Shown here: positions 1-11,732 of the stretch, piece by piece
Layout of the letters: every line of letters starts with the position of its first letter
Position numbering within the stretch: position 1 is the stretch's first letter
Source of the DNA: Agroathelia rolfsii
Taxonomy: Eukaryota > Basidiomycota > Agaricomycetes > Amylocorticiales > Amylocorticiaceae
Assembly (NCBI GenBank): GCA_018343915.1
Contig: JABRWF010000007.1
Location: 186,001-250,000 of the forward strand
Length of the DNA stretch: 64,000 nucleotides
Reading direction: 5' to 3'
Translations under genes and position numbers: made by a program
The notes under the pieces: model-generated
Databases searched by the model: none
Told to the model about the DNA's origin: nothing
What the model saw: only the letters and a program-made list of their open reading frames with translations

Positions 1-179
1 TATTATGTTTTTTTTTTGGAATACGCGAACGGATGATATTATAAGGAGAGACGGAGATAACGACAAAAAGCACGAAATCCAAAAAAGTTCAAGACGAGTA
101 ATAAAAGAACGAACGAGCTCTTGAAAGAGCTACAAGGTATCTGGCTGAATATAGAATGAAAGGAAATAGAAAGTGAAGC

Positions 180-1491
180 TCAGGAGATGGTGGAAGGCAC
201 CTGTGAGACCGCCGCTGGGCGCTGGTTCACACCCTCCTTCAGCGCAAGCAGTTGCTTGCTGCGGAACGCCTCGTAGTGAATCTGGGCCGTCGTCTCAATG
301 AGATCTTGCAAGTGGGTGCTATAAATTCCATTAGCATGGGTGCGACTCGAAGATTCAGAAGAATAAACTAACCGGAGCAAGAAGTTGCGCAGGTGAACAA
401 ACTCGCAGTGTGTCTCATCCTCGACATTAACAACGCCCCACCTATTCTTACGACCACGAACGGGCTTGCCATCAATGATGACGCTTCGCTCGGATCCAAC
501 AACTGCGAAGGGAATGATGCTCTGTGTAATATATATATCAGATGGTAAACCCCCTCATCATACTAACACTCATACCCTGATGGCCTCATTCAACTGGACC
601 TCCTCTTCGTCGTTTTCATCAGTATCGAAGGGATATAGGCGAATGTTGTTGTATACAAGTTCAGCCCGGATCTGAAACAAAATAAATCTATTTAGTGCAT
701 CATTAGAAGATACGAGAAGTATCATAATCATACCTTTTGCTTGAAAGCCTCACGCTCGTCAATGGTCAAACTGTCGCTCTTGGCGATGACAGGGACGACA
801 TTGACGACCTCGCTGAGCTTCTTCATCACGATGACATCAATGGCACGCAGGGAGTGGCCAGTCGGGTTGATGAAGTATAGACAACAGTGGATGCGCGTGT
901 CTTGAATGTAGCGGTCACGCATGGCCGTCAGCTCCTTACGCAAGTAGGCGCTGTGCTGGTCCTTGATGTACTTCACGATGGGATCCCAGCTGTTTCCTCC
1001 ATGCATCAACATCACGCAACAACGAGAGTGGCTACGTTGAAGATGGCTTACCAGTTTTCGTTGTTCACTTGGTCACCATACCCAGGTGTATCGACAATAT
1101 TGAGCCTGAGCTTGACGCCGTTCTCAACAATGACTGCAGTAGATTGAGTACAACTGGTATAGACCACGAAAACGCGTACTCACCATGAGAAACGGCCTGA
1201 ATCTCAGTCGTCTGCCTCACAGGCTCGTCTGCCTCCAGACGACCCTTGGAGTCGATCAGGTGGGACGCGAAGATGGTGTTGATGAGCGTCGACTTTCCCA
1301 GACCAGTTGGGCCTAATGAAATAAAACCGTTCTCAATTTCAAAGCTGACGAGGGGCAGAGAGGTATGTGTCCTTACCAACAACGATGACATTGAACTGGA
1401 AGCCACGCTTGAGGAGCTTGTGCTCAATTTGACTGGTGATGGAGTCGAAGCCGACGTAGGAAGTTGCGCGAATCTCCTCTGCTTCAGCCAT
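180..1491 (-). CDS. CDC10: Septin, CDC10 group
   Basis: GTP-binding septin that polymerises with other septins into filaments at the bud neck or septum. Seen: about seven exons joined by short GT-AG introns. The first exon ends in VIVVG and the second continues PTGLGKS, so the P-loop is rebuilt across an intron (1313-1376). Then come the switch DTPG, the guanine-specificity AKSD, and the septin-unique region. The C terminus stops shortly after THLQDLIETTAQIHYE, without a long coiled coil, which is typical of the CDC10 group rather than CDC3, CDC11 or CDC12. The start is the ATG at 1489-1491, giving MAEAEEIRATSYVGF, which matches the conserved SYVGFD opening of the group. The stop is TGA at 180-182. 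Family assignment is very sure; individual intron borders in the 3' half were read by eye. Confidence 0.93.
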
Positions 1492-1994
1492 GTCTGAATA
1501 CGGGCGTATGAGTAGTGAGTGTGGGGACGACGAAGTGACTAGTCGAGGCGACGGGCGGTGAACGCTGCGAACAAATTGAAGCAACCGCTGTTGCGCGACT
1601 CACAATAGCCAAGTCACTTACCAAATATGGGCAATATCTTCACGTGGTCTAATGGCTATACATGGAGATGGGTTAACTAGTATTATTGATGGATGTCGTG
1701 TATGTTTGCCCCAAAGGGAAGGAGTGTGTCAAGTAATTATGCATTCTCTATCAACGCAGAAATCGAATAGTATGAATAAATGAAGATAGTCTCTGATACA
1801 GATGTATCGCATAATAATACACGTTCCATAGTAGGAAACCGTCGCAAAGGGAGGGAGGGAGAAAAGTCATCAATCAGGAGCAAGATAGATTAAATAAGGA
1901 TATCAGTCCGACAAAAACCATATCATGATCGCACCAGCCGCTGAACAAGAAAAAAGAAAAAAGAAAAAAGAAGGGCGACGTATTTGGAAGGATC
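1492..1994. other. Intergenic: septin promoter and flippase 3' flank
   Basis: No gene is seen. The stretch holds the upstream region of the septin gene and the 3' flank of the flippase gene. A purine tract at about 1947-1970 repeats AAAAAAG units close to the flippase stop codon. Confidence 0.6.
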
Positions 1995-4900
1995 CTATTT
2001 TGAGTCGGATGTACCGGGTCGTTGTTTCCTGCGCGCCGGCGACCGCAGGTGGAAGAGACTTTGGAGTTTATTTTGTCGAGGCGAAGATGTAGGGAGCTGC
2101 AATCGGCTCGAATGCCTCTCGGACAGATTGCTCTGCATGCGTCTCATGGCAACGCCATGCTCTTCGGTGGAGAAGTCGAATCCGCGGTGCATCAATTGTT
2201 GGCCTGTTGACATATCAGTCCGGCTGCCAACGCGCATGTCCATCGACGGACGCCGAGGATCCAAGGATATATCGCCCAAACTGTCTGCTCTCGATGCAGT
2301 CGACAGATTGCTTGCAATACGGGAGTGCCTGCGAGACAGCCTAGACGTGGACCGGGATACGCGGGACACACGAGAAGAAGAACGCTGTAAGATGTTGAGA
2401 GCATTCATACGCTCCGCATCCCGACTAATATCTCGCTGTGGGTCGTATTTCTTGATCCATCGCATGATGTCGATGTCGTTGGGTGCATAGCCAAACTTGT
2501 AGGCCTTTGCGACGTATCTCGGAAGTAGTGAGATAAGAATGGTGATGGGAAGGCAAAGCCAGAAGTATGCCGAGTGGAAGAGGAGGTAGTCGTTCCCAAA
2601 GACGTCCGTGACGAACCAGCCAGGCGAGATGATCGAGTAGATGGCCTAGCATAATCCATTTTCAGTTCTGAAAATTTTCTGTACAGGCAACTTGGGCACT
2701 TACAGTGAACGCCCAAACCAGAACTATACCAAGGGCTAGGGCAAAGAAGACCCATCCGGTCCACACTTTGGTATTCAGGCCGTTGGTGAAATTGGCCGTC
2801 ATGACTGCCGCAATTATCGCAGTCTACAAGCTACTATCAGTATCGAGTCCCTAATCCATCGGGGACTCCCTTACCGTGGTCCATTCAAACTGTCCAATCT
2901 CATAGCCGTCCTCTCTCGCAGTAGTAGTGTAGTACGCGTACAGGCACAAGAAAAAGATGACGGCCGACTATACACAGGTGAGTCGTCACATTGTAAATTA
3001 AGTAAAATAAGGAAACTTACCTGATAGACACCATCGAGCATATAAATGAGGAACAGCTTGATGCCGAACCACCGATGTTCCCTACCATACCGATAAAGCT
3101 CAGGAAGAGTCATGAGAACATCGTAATCTATAAACATTTCTCATGAATTTCTGTACGAAATACACACTAGATTTTAAACTCACCGACAAGGCGATCAAAT
3201 AAGCCCATGGCAATGACAGGAGCGATGGTCCAAAAGGAATTCCAGAACAGCAGATATGTGTAATCAAAAGCGCTGTGTTGTCCTTGGTGAGCTCATATTG
3301 CGTAGAATTCTTCCTGATGTTACTCACTACTCAGCACTCCAGGCGCAGTATATCTGGAACCACCACAATATACCGACGCAAATGACGTTCTTGTAGAAGA
3401 AGTTGACGATCCTGAGCAATATGTCAGCAAACATATCTGGTTTTGAGATAAGACATGGACCATACATGTTACCATTCCTTGCATATGACCAATGACCATG
3501 AACAAGGACGAGTTTCTTCAAGAACCTGAATTGAGCAATGGCGTAGTCGGAGGAGTTGACAGCCTGTAGACCCTCTTCACCGGATATACCGACGCCGACA
3601 TCTGCAGCCTGGATCATCGAGACATCATTGGCGCCATCACCGATAGCGAGACACATCGCACCAATCCCGTCCTTGACCAAACGGACAATGAGTGCTTTCT
3701 GAAGAGGCGACACTCGACAGCACACAACTCCCTCGCATTTCATGGCAAGAGCGAGAAGATAGTTTTTGTTGTCGTCGCTATCAAATGCCTGATTTGCATT
3801 AGATGAGCATCCTTACGCGACTTGGGAGAAAAGCAAAAACGAACTTACTTGAGTCAACGCAGCTCCATCAATGACGAGTACGAACCCTCCAGGACGGTTT
3901 CCGTTGTCAGCGCCAACAATAGACGAAACACCAGTGTTCACCCGACGCAACGAAGTTGGACGCCCGGAAGATTGCTCCTCGGAGGGCAAATCGAAACCAT
4001 CCCCATCGAAAAATTCGTCAAAGGCAGCAAGGAGCTGTTCACGAACAGGGCGACCTTTCTCGCCACCACCCTTGATAATGATGATATTTGATTCACGGCC
4101 GATAAGATTCGTAGTCTGTGCGATGGCTGTGAAGCGAATCATCGTTAGAATAACATAAGACGCGGCCGCATACAGGAAAAAAGGTTACCAATTGCGGTCT
4201 CGAGCTTATCGCCAGTGGCAACCCAAATCTTGATACCCGCGCGCTTGAGATCGGCAATAGTCTCGGGTACACCATCCTGGAGTTTATCCTCGATCGCCGT
4301 CGATCCCAGCAATCGTAAGTCCTGCTCGATCTCATTAGAAATAACTTCGATCTGTTCTTCGCGGTTCTCCATGGCCACGGTGGCCTCATGGTACCGATGA
4401 GACCATTGTTCATAATCCTCCTCTAATCCGAGTGTCAGTTCTGACGGAAACACAGAAATGAAAATGAAGCCCAAGTACCTGAAATCGCCTTGAATGCCAA
4501 AGTCAACGTCCTCAAACCCTGGCTCGCGAATTCGTCAAGGTGCTTCTCCGTAACCTTGCGAAGCTCTTCGTCTTTACCCTTTTTCAGCCTTTCGAATATG
4601 ACGTTATCTGCACCCTTGCAAAGTAAAAACACCCTGCCCTCCGAGCTATCCGCACGACGAACAATGACGCTCATCCTCTTGCGGGCGCTAGTGAAATCTA
4701 GGATGTTGAGAAGCTCATAGCGCTCGATAGTGTCACTGAACGGTGTCTGCAAATTGAGGATCTCTCGTTCACGTCCACGGAAGATATATCCAACATCAGC
4801 AGCGGCTTGTACAAGCGCAGCTTCGTCAGGAGACTGAGCCCGGTATTCGATCGCACCCGTGTTAGGGTCAACTGCGGTGAGAACGGTGTGACAGAGAGCG

Positions 4901-6888
4901 AGGACAGAGAAGAAACCGTTCAGGATACGCGGGAACGACCCATCGTCGTTTGCACTAGGGTTCCCGGCAGCCGAGAGGTCGGCGGCCAAGGCGGGATCAT
5001 GAAACTTGGACCCTTTTGGAATTGGTGGCTTTGCTCCCAAGGGATTCGGAGTGTCTTCAGAGTTATCGTCCCTTTTCGCTGTGGACGTTGGGGTTGAATC
5101 TTGGCTAGGTGGACGCTTGTCTTCGGGCGGAGTATCATCTCCTTTATATACTTTACCCCCGATAGAGCACTGACGGAAAACCATTGAATTCTGAGTAAGC
5201 GTTCCAGTCTTGTCACTAAAGATGTACTCGATCTGCCCCAGATCGTCTGACAAATTCCAGGTACGGGCAAGGGTCGCCTGATCCGTCTTTTCATACCAGA
5301 TGTCCTTGTCGAAATATATGAACAAGGCTTGCAATGTGCGAACAGCCTCGAGTGAAATATATAGAGAGATAGGGATAATGTTTTGGAATCTAATGGTATA
5401 CATGTTAGCTAAGTCATTGTAAAGGGAGGGCATCCCCACGCACGTTATCGTGGCGAAAACAAAAGTGATGAGGCCGTTGATGCTGGGGTTATCGTCGGAA
5501 CGGTTGTCAAGATACAGCCACGGAGCGTTTTTCGGATAGTACTCGTGTTCAAGTACGGAGTCAACGATGCCACAGACGACGCACATGAGCAGCAAGATAG
5601 CCAAGTTGATTAATCTGGGAAGTGAATAAGACATAGGCTCATGGCATGTGCAAGTGCAACTTACACTTGGGGATTCATCTGTCGTTCCACACGGCTCCGT
5701 TTGCTAGGCGTGACGCCCGAGTTCATGACGATCTTTGTGTCCTCGCCCGTGTACATGACAAGTCCTATGGCCCATGCGGTGTTTCTCAGAACCGTCCCAC
5801 GCAAAAACGTCATCTGAAAGTCGACTGGCATGCGCTCGTCCTGGTCATTGACAACCGCAGCATTCAACTTGTACATATTCACATCAGGCCTGTCGCATTC
5901 AACTTTAAATTTATCCATCTTGCTAGCACATTCCGCCGCAGTACGGAGATGTGTCAATCCAGGAACAGCGTTGCGGCTCTTGAGGTTCGTCTCGCCATCA
6001 AGGTTCTTCGTCTCGACAAATGCTACGTTCTCGTCTTCGCTTGTAGCGCATATCAGCATGTCCGCTGGGAAGGGTTCGTGGTCCATGATCATGACAAAGT
6101 CTCCAACACGAACATCCTCCCACGCCGTCAGACGCCAATGGGGACGAGATTCGTCATCAGGATGAAGCATCGAAGGCTCTTCGACGGGTTTTCCACCTTC
6201 TACATCGGCGGATGAGAGCTGCTGTTCGGATAGCTCGACGTCACTGGACCGCTTCGAGGGAATAAGAGCCTTAGGGTTGGGAACGCCACGTATGAAGGTG
6301 CGAGTCTTGCCGGTCATGGGATTGGGGTTAGACCATTCCCCACCTGCAAGCACGCGAACCTTGGTATTGTTAACACGCCGGTCGGATTGATGTCTCTTGA
6401 TATCTTCATAGCCATCTTTGATTGCTGTTATGCCCAAGACGATTAGGAGAGGGAGGATGACAAGCCCAGGAGATATAGTTGAGAAGGTCGGGAAAAATTG
6501 GAGAATTGCGATAGCCAGGAAGAATCTGAGAGAATGAGTGAGATCCTCAGCTGGAAATGACATACAAAGGAAACGGCTCAATGTACATATTTGCGATTCG
6601 TCGAAATTGTTCAAGTAGATTCCTTGGCAAAAACGTAATAACGGTATATTTACTTGTGATGATCTGGTTCGTAGGAAACACCTTGTCCTTTAAGATCCTA
6701 CCCTTATGGTCATAGTAGTCCTGGGGTAGAGACTCATTAACGAAGACAGTCCTAGGAGGCTTCTCAACGCGCTTGCGGCCAAAGAGACCCTCGACACTAA
6801 AGTTGGCAAGTGAGGATATCAATCTTGAGAAGCGAGAAGGGGGTGCACGAGGAAGCCCCCTCGAGCCCTGCGAGCGTCGAGGCGACAT
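1995..6888 (-). CDS. P4-type ATPase, phospholipid flippase
   Basis: Large multi-exon gene, roughly 1,350-1,400 residues, for an aminophospholipid-translocating ATPase. It moves lipids from the outer to the inner leaflet of Golgi, endosome or plasma membranes, normally with a Cdc50/Lem3-type partner. Seen in order: N-terminal FRRIANM before helix 1; PISLYISLE in helix 4, the P4 signature; [12 protein letters not shown] with the phosphorylated Asp; nucleotide-binding [17 protein letters not shown]; hinge [11 protein letters not shown]; then the C-terminal helices. A long Ser/Arg-rich cytosolic tail ([20 protein letters not shown]) follows the last helix and looks like a phosphorylation-regulated tail. 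The start ATG at 6886-6888 begins [11 protein letters not shown]. It looks closest to Dnf-type fungal flippases, but the subgroup (Dnf1/2 against Dnf3 or ATP10-like) cannot be settled by eye. All catalytic motifs are intact. Confidence 0.92.
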
Positions 6889-7262
6889 TGGACCGAAAGC
6901 ACTGGCGCTGCTGGTCGTTGTCGTCGTTGTCGAGGATCAAGCACTGACGGTGAGTGTGTGTCTCTGGCAAAGCACTGGGTTTGAAGTTGCCGGCAAATGA
7001 CCCAGATTATGTTCCGCAGCCGACCCCGTCGCGTTATATGGCTGACATCACGCGTGGTTTCAGCTGACATAATCGGGGAAATGACCAACCGTGATCGATT
7101 CTGACACCAGCAAAGCGTGCCGAATCTCGGCTTGTGGGCCATCTATGATGCAATCCGTTCGGGACCAGCTACATTTTCGCTCATAATCATCATTGCATGG
7201 GCATTTGCGGAATGGTATGCACAGAAAATAAAAATACACGTCCGTATCTGAATCGTCATCTC
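6889..7262. other. Intergenic: flippase promoter and ELP3 3' flank
   Basis: Spacer of 374 bases between two genes in the same direction. No ORF or structured element is recognised; it must carry the flippase promoter and the ELP3 terminator region. Confidence 0.5.
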
Positions 7263-9476
7263 TCATACAAGCATCTTACTCATGTACGGCCCGTCAAGCT
7301 CGTACCCGAGCTTCCTATAGTAGTCTCGGGTACCCACACCTGGAAACACCAGTAGCGTCAGCAAACCTGTGCTAGCATGCATGCGGATAATACTCCTGAC
7401 CGGAAATGACAGCAATCTTCACACTCCCATGTTCTTCACGTGCTATTCTTTCTGCCTCCTCCATGAGAAGAGTCCCAAATCCCTAACAGTGCATATTCAA
7501 ATTCATGTCCCTAGATCGGGGGCAACGTGTTTACTCACCTGGTGTTGGAATTTCGTGGGATCTCTGGCATGCACAGGCACAGCGGTGCCGTAAACATGCA
7601 GCTCCCGCACTATGCTACACCCACCTTTCTCCGTGCGGACGAGTTCGGGTCGGAACGTCCCTTCGTCGCTGCATTTGCGCAGGCGAAGCAAGCCGACGAG
7701 AATATCCCGTTCAGGATCTTCATATGACAGGAATGTTTCCCATCCTCCATTAGCAGTATAATCCCGTCGTAAGAGCTCGACCGACTCTGGCCTGACTTTG
7801 TGGTGAATCTCGTGGATCTATGCAAAACCATGAGCCCCATGGTATTTCATTTTGATTTAAGGAAAGTTTACGCACCCCAACTTCACGGAAGCGAACATCT
7901 CGACATTCGGCACCAAAATCCTTCATACGATTCAACGCGAGCTCTCTGAGGTTACCGGAGTTTTCAGATCCGCTGGTGACAAGAGGCAGAGGAATATCTC
8001 TTCGAGGGGTGATATTGATGCTTGAGATCAAATCAAATAAGTGAGATAAACACAACTCACCTCTGTACACGATATACTCTCGTCCATGGTGGAACTAGTG
8101 CCAGGATTCTCGCTACAACATCCACCAGTACATTAGGCGTGTAATTCTTGTATCTTCCTGTTCGCCAGAGCTCATACAACCCCGTGCCTCTGATGACCAA
8201 AGTAGGATAAATCTTCAATCCATCACTGCGGAAAGCCGGGTTTTCAAAGTACTCTTTGAACTGTTCCAAATCGCGCTCCACCCCAACATTGGGTAGATCT
8301 GGCATCATATGCGCAACGACTTTGAAGCCTGCATCCTTCGCTAGCTGGAAAGACTCGCAAACGGCGCGGACGGTGTGGCCTCGGTTTGTATCTCGTGCAA
8401 CATCCTCATAAACAGACTGCACGCCGATCTCCAGTCGTGTGCAGCCGTAACGGAGCATTTGACTGAGATGAGGACGCAGACAGTAGTCTGGCCGTGTTTC
8501 AATGGTGATACCTATAGCTTTGGATTTGCTTTGTTCGGAGAATCTGCATATGCAGCCATTATAGAAATGAACATTTTATCAAAATGAACGAGACACAAAC
8601 CTAACCGCCTCGTCAACATCAGTCCCCGTGTGACCAGATAATGCATTGTGCAATTGTGCAACAAACTTGTTGCGATAATCCTCCGGCATACTCATGAATG
8701 TGCCGCCCATTATAATAAACTCGACCTGATCATGTTTAGCACATTACAAGATACGTAATATGGTAGATTTTGTCAAAGATGGACGTACTTTATCTACACT
8801 GTGTCCTAGAGCCTTGAGCTGCTCCACACGACCTCTCGTTTGCTCGTACGGATCATACCGCGCACGAATAGCGCGCATACTCGTAGGTTCGTAGCCAGTG
8901 TAGCTCTGCGTGCTATAGTCGAAGTCCGAATCTGGGCCACCTGGACAATACCTGCGCATACATGTAAAGATCAGTATTCTGACGAGTCGAACAAAGCAAG
9001 GTCTGCTCACACGCAAATATTCCCCGTCATAGCAATATGCGGGCATCTGTGTGGCTTGCACATGACAGCGACGACAGCGATCTAATACAAGGCCAGAGGG
9101 AATACATCAAAATCAATAATCTCAGGCTCATGCCGACATGGAACATCACTCACCCCACTCGCCGTCCGTATAGGCCTTGCCTTCAACTTGGGCAGCAGCG
9201 CTTTCTTGTAATCATCTGGGATGGCACTTATGATGTCCACTAGCCTGGGTACACCCCCGAACCCATATTTTTTGCTGATCTTGGCTCGGAGTTCGTTGAG
9301 AGATACAGAGACGTTTTCATCGTGCGCCTTGATCAGCTCAGCTGCGATACCAGAGGTGACCCGGAGGAGGATCTCTGCCTGAGAGGGTTCTAATACATAA
9401 AGTGTATGGTTGATTGTCAAGCGAGGATGGTACAGGTCCTATAGGATACGTTTACCACACCGTTGGCCTTGGTCAT
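7263..9476 (-). CDS. ELP3: Elongator subunit Elp3 (radical SAM / acetyltransferase)
   Basis: Catalytic subunit of Elongator, which starts cm5/mcm5 modification of wobble uridine in tRNAs. Seen: a radical-SAM cysteine cluster ([13 protein letters not shown] followed by [15 protein letters not shown]), the TIM-barrel part ([39 protein letters not shown]), and a C-terminal GNAT domain with [14 protein letters not shown] for acetyl-CoA binding and [14 protein letters not shown] at the end. About eight or nine short introns interrupt the gene. The first coding exon encodes only MTKANGV; the intron after it (GTAAAC to CTCAG) joins to [15 protein letters not shown]. The ATG is at 9474-9476 and the stop TGA at 7263-7265. 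Near full-length conservation makes the call very sure. Confidence 0.95.
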
Positions 9477-9794
9477 CGTCGTTGCTCCCAGTTAAAATGT
9501 TTTTGCTTCCGTGACAACTCTGAAAGGAAATCCAAGTCTATAATAATGAGCCAAGTTCTGTGATCAATTGACGATTTGATGTTCGCTCTGCATTAATTGG
9601 AAGGTATTTGAATCACTTAGTGCTAGTGTTTTGGCTATACGTAACTAGGAAAACTCGTAAGGTATAAAATCCAATTAATAAAATCGCACAGGACCCTAAA
9701 CTACCACTAAACCAAACCAATATAACACTGGCAAGATTTCAGAGACAGAGAGAAAAGGAAGGAGCCATGGATCCACCGTAACACCTTTCTTATA
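9477..9794. other. Intergenic: ELP3 promoter region
   Basis: Spacer of 318 bases, AT-rich. It carries the ELP3 upstream region and the 3' flank of the NPP1-family gene. No further feature is seen. Confidence 0.4.
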
Positions 9795-10599
9795 TCAAAC
9801 CTTGTCGAGGTTGGCCGTGAAGGTATTCTTATCGTCCTTGAATGGAACAGTCGTCTTCCCAAAGTCATGCGTATTCAGAGCAGTCCTGGCCGATGTCCTA
9901 AAAGCGTGTCCCAGTCCACCATACTCAAGTCCCACCCGGGGCTCATCTTGAACTGCAGCTCGTGGTTCGTCCGAAAGCTCGTCATGTATTCCACCTGCAA
10001 GTGGTTGCCATTGCGCATCTGCGGTGCTGTTGTCTTGTTATAGCTGCTGTGACCAGAAGCTGCTGCGCTGAAGACGCGAGGGACAGCATTTATCGCTGTA
10101 GATAAAGTCTTGGTCGGTATTTAATTTAATAAACACGATAAAAAAATTCCTCACGGTCGTCGATCCAGATCACAATGTTCTCCCAGTCGTAATAATATCC
10201 AAGATTGCCATCACCCTCAGAGGCCTGGTCTTTGTGGAAGTACCACACATACATAATGGCATAGCGGCCTCTGTGCCAGATACCACGCGTGTACGTCTGA
10301 CCCCGGCGGTCATCGTTGCAACCAGCAGCAGAAGCACCGGTGTTATCGAGACCACCGCTGACCTGGCCGTTGGCGTTGACGGCGGCATACGACTGACAGC
10401 CGGAAGCTATATGCAGGAACGGCTCATAGCGGATCGCATTGCCCAGTGGTCCGCTGCGGATGCGCCCGGCCATAGGCCAAAGATCATCATGGTTGATGGT
10501 CGGAGAACGCTTGTCGAACTGCTCATGTGTGTCAGAGACGGCTTCGGAGCCAGCGTCGACTTCGGGAGAAGGAGCAGCCAGCGCGGAGGAAGTTGGCAA
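9795..10599 (-). pseudogene. NEP1-like protein (NPP1 family), probably broken
   Basis: Secreted necrosis- and ethylene-inducing-like protein family; in plant-associated microbes some members are cytolysins and others are not toxic. Seen: a leader remnant ending ALAAP, then a mature NPP1-type domain including YAIMYVWYFHKDQ and IVIWIDD. One intron (donor GTGAGG near 10150, acceptor CTACAG) is well placed. Three oddities occur. No in-frame ATG begins the ORF: the codon just before the leader remnant is TGA. The family heptapeptide around DWE has tyrosines where histidines are expected, reading GYYYDWEN. Near 9880-9900 the conserved C-terminal part continues only in another frame. It could be a pseudogene, or the leader may lie on an undetected upstream exon. 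The family is sure, the functional state is not. Confidence 0.66.
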
Positions 10600-11732
10600 T
10601 CAATGCGATAATGCCTCCCCAGCCAGGAAGAGGGGATCTTATATATCCATTTCACACTCTACAGATTCTTGGGACGATTCAAAATACATATGAGTACATC
10701 TCTTGGCTCTGTTGAGCCAGTAGCAAGTTTCCAGGAACGGAAAAAAGAAATATTGCATATAATTCCAGACATCTACTTTTCCGCGAGAATGAGAGCGACG
10801 ACAGAAGCCAAGAAGAGATACCATCCAGAAAAGTCATAGCAAGTAGTCAGCCGCTGTTTGCGACAAATGCCTTCCGCCTAAGATACCCGTCGAGATGTAT
10901 ATTGACAGATATGCACCCCCTCCTTCTACTGTCATAAAGAAGGAAAAAAAGAAGCAAGAGTCCACAGCTTGAAATAAGTACTGTCATGGGTATAATCACG
11001 GCGGGCAGTGGTAGTGCGTATATTCAACTCTGAGTTGGCGGAGCGTAGATCGAGACGAGGCCGTCGCTAATCCGCTGCAGTATGGCGTCATGACGTCAGA
11101 CAAGTTTAATTGCAGGCCTTTGTTCTATGCTCCTTTTCTATTGTACCTACCGTAAACCTCTTTTGCAGCGTGTTACCTGTATCGATCACCTAGTGTAGAC
11201 CCCTACCTCCAGAGTATTCCGACTCGGACTGGCTAGCAACTTAGCCATCAATCTGATAGGCCCCTACTAGTATTCTGTGCTTCAATGTATTCGACGCTTA
11301 TCTATGGAGACTTTGATATAGCGTCTAAAGTAGTGACAAGCAGAGCCATGGTAACAGACCGAGAAAGATCGACGACGCCTCCCTTTCTACTTTTTGGTAG
11401 TCACGTGATGGTTTGGTGACGATACCCCAATTTTCGGTGATTGACTAGCTCCTTTCTTTTCAGACTCTTAGATCTCAGTATTCGTACTTATTCAGTATTC
11501 AGTGTTTTATTTAAATATATAAAAACGGTAGTCCCATAGATTTTGCATCCAAAGACCGACAAAAAAAGTCTCTCTCTACCGCGCAACTTCAACTTCAACT
11601 TCAAATATTGTCTGGCATACTTGCTACTTGTCCTTACAAATAAAATAAAAAATCTTTTTAGGCAATCGTCTATGTTCATAAGTATTTTCCGGTTCGCGTT
11701 CTCGCAATATCCAAAACCATAACTGTAACCAA
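10600..11732. other. Intergenic, 1.1 kb, with a TCACGTGA site
   Basis: No coding signal was found. It contains a TATATAAG box (about 10640 on the minus strand) just upstream of the NPP1-family gene, a palindromic TCACGTGA at 11401-11408, and three tandem CAACTT units at about 11584-11602 in the apyrase 3' flank. Confidence 0.5.
11401..11408. promoter_or_regulatory. TCACGTGA palindrome (bHLH-type site)
   Basis: Perfect CACGTG E-box in the extended form GTCACGTGAT. The identical ten bases recur at 48891-48900 upstream of FAN1. In fungi RTCACRTG is the core bound by Cbf1-type bHLH proteins; use here is inferred only. Confidence 0.35.

Noticed and set aside
1984..2490. 168-codon plus-strand frame
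   Set aside because: Antisense shadow of the Ser/Arg-rich flippase tail.
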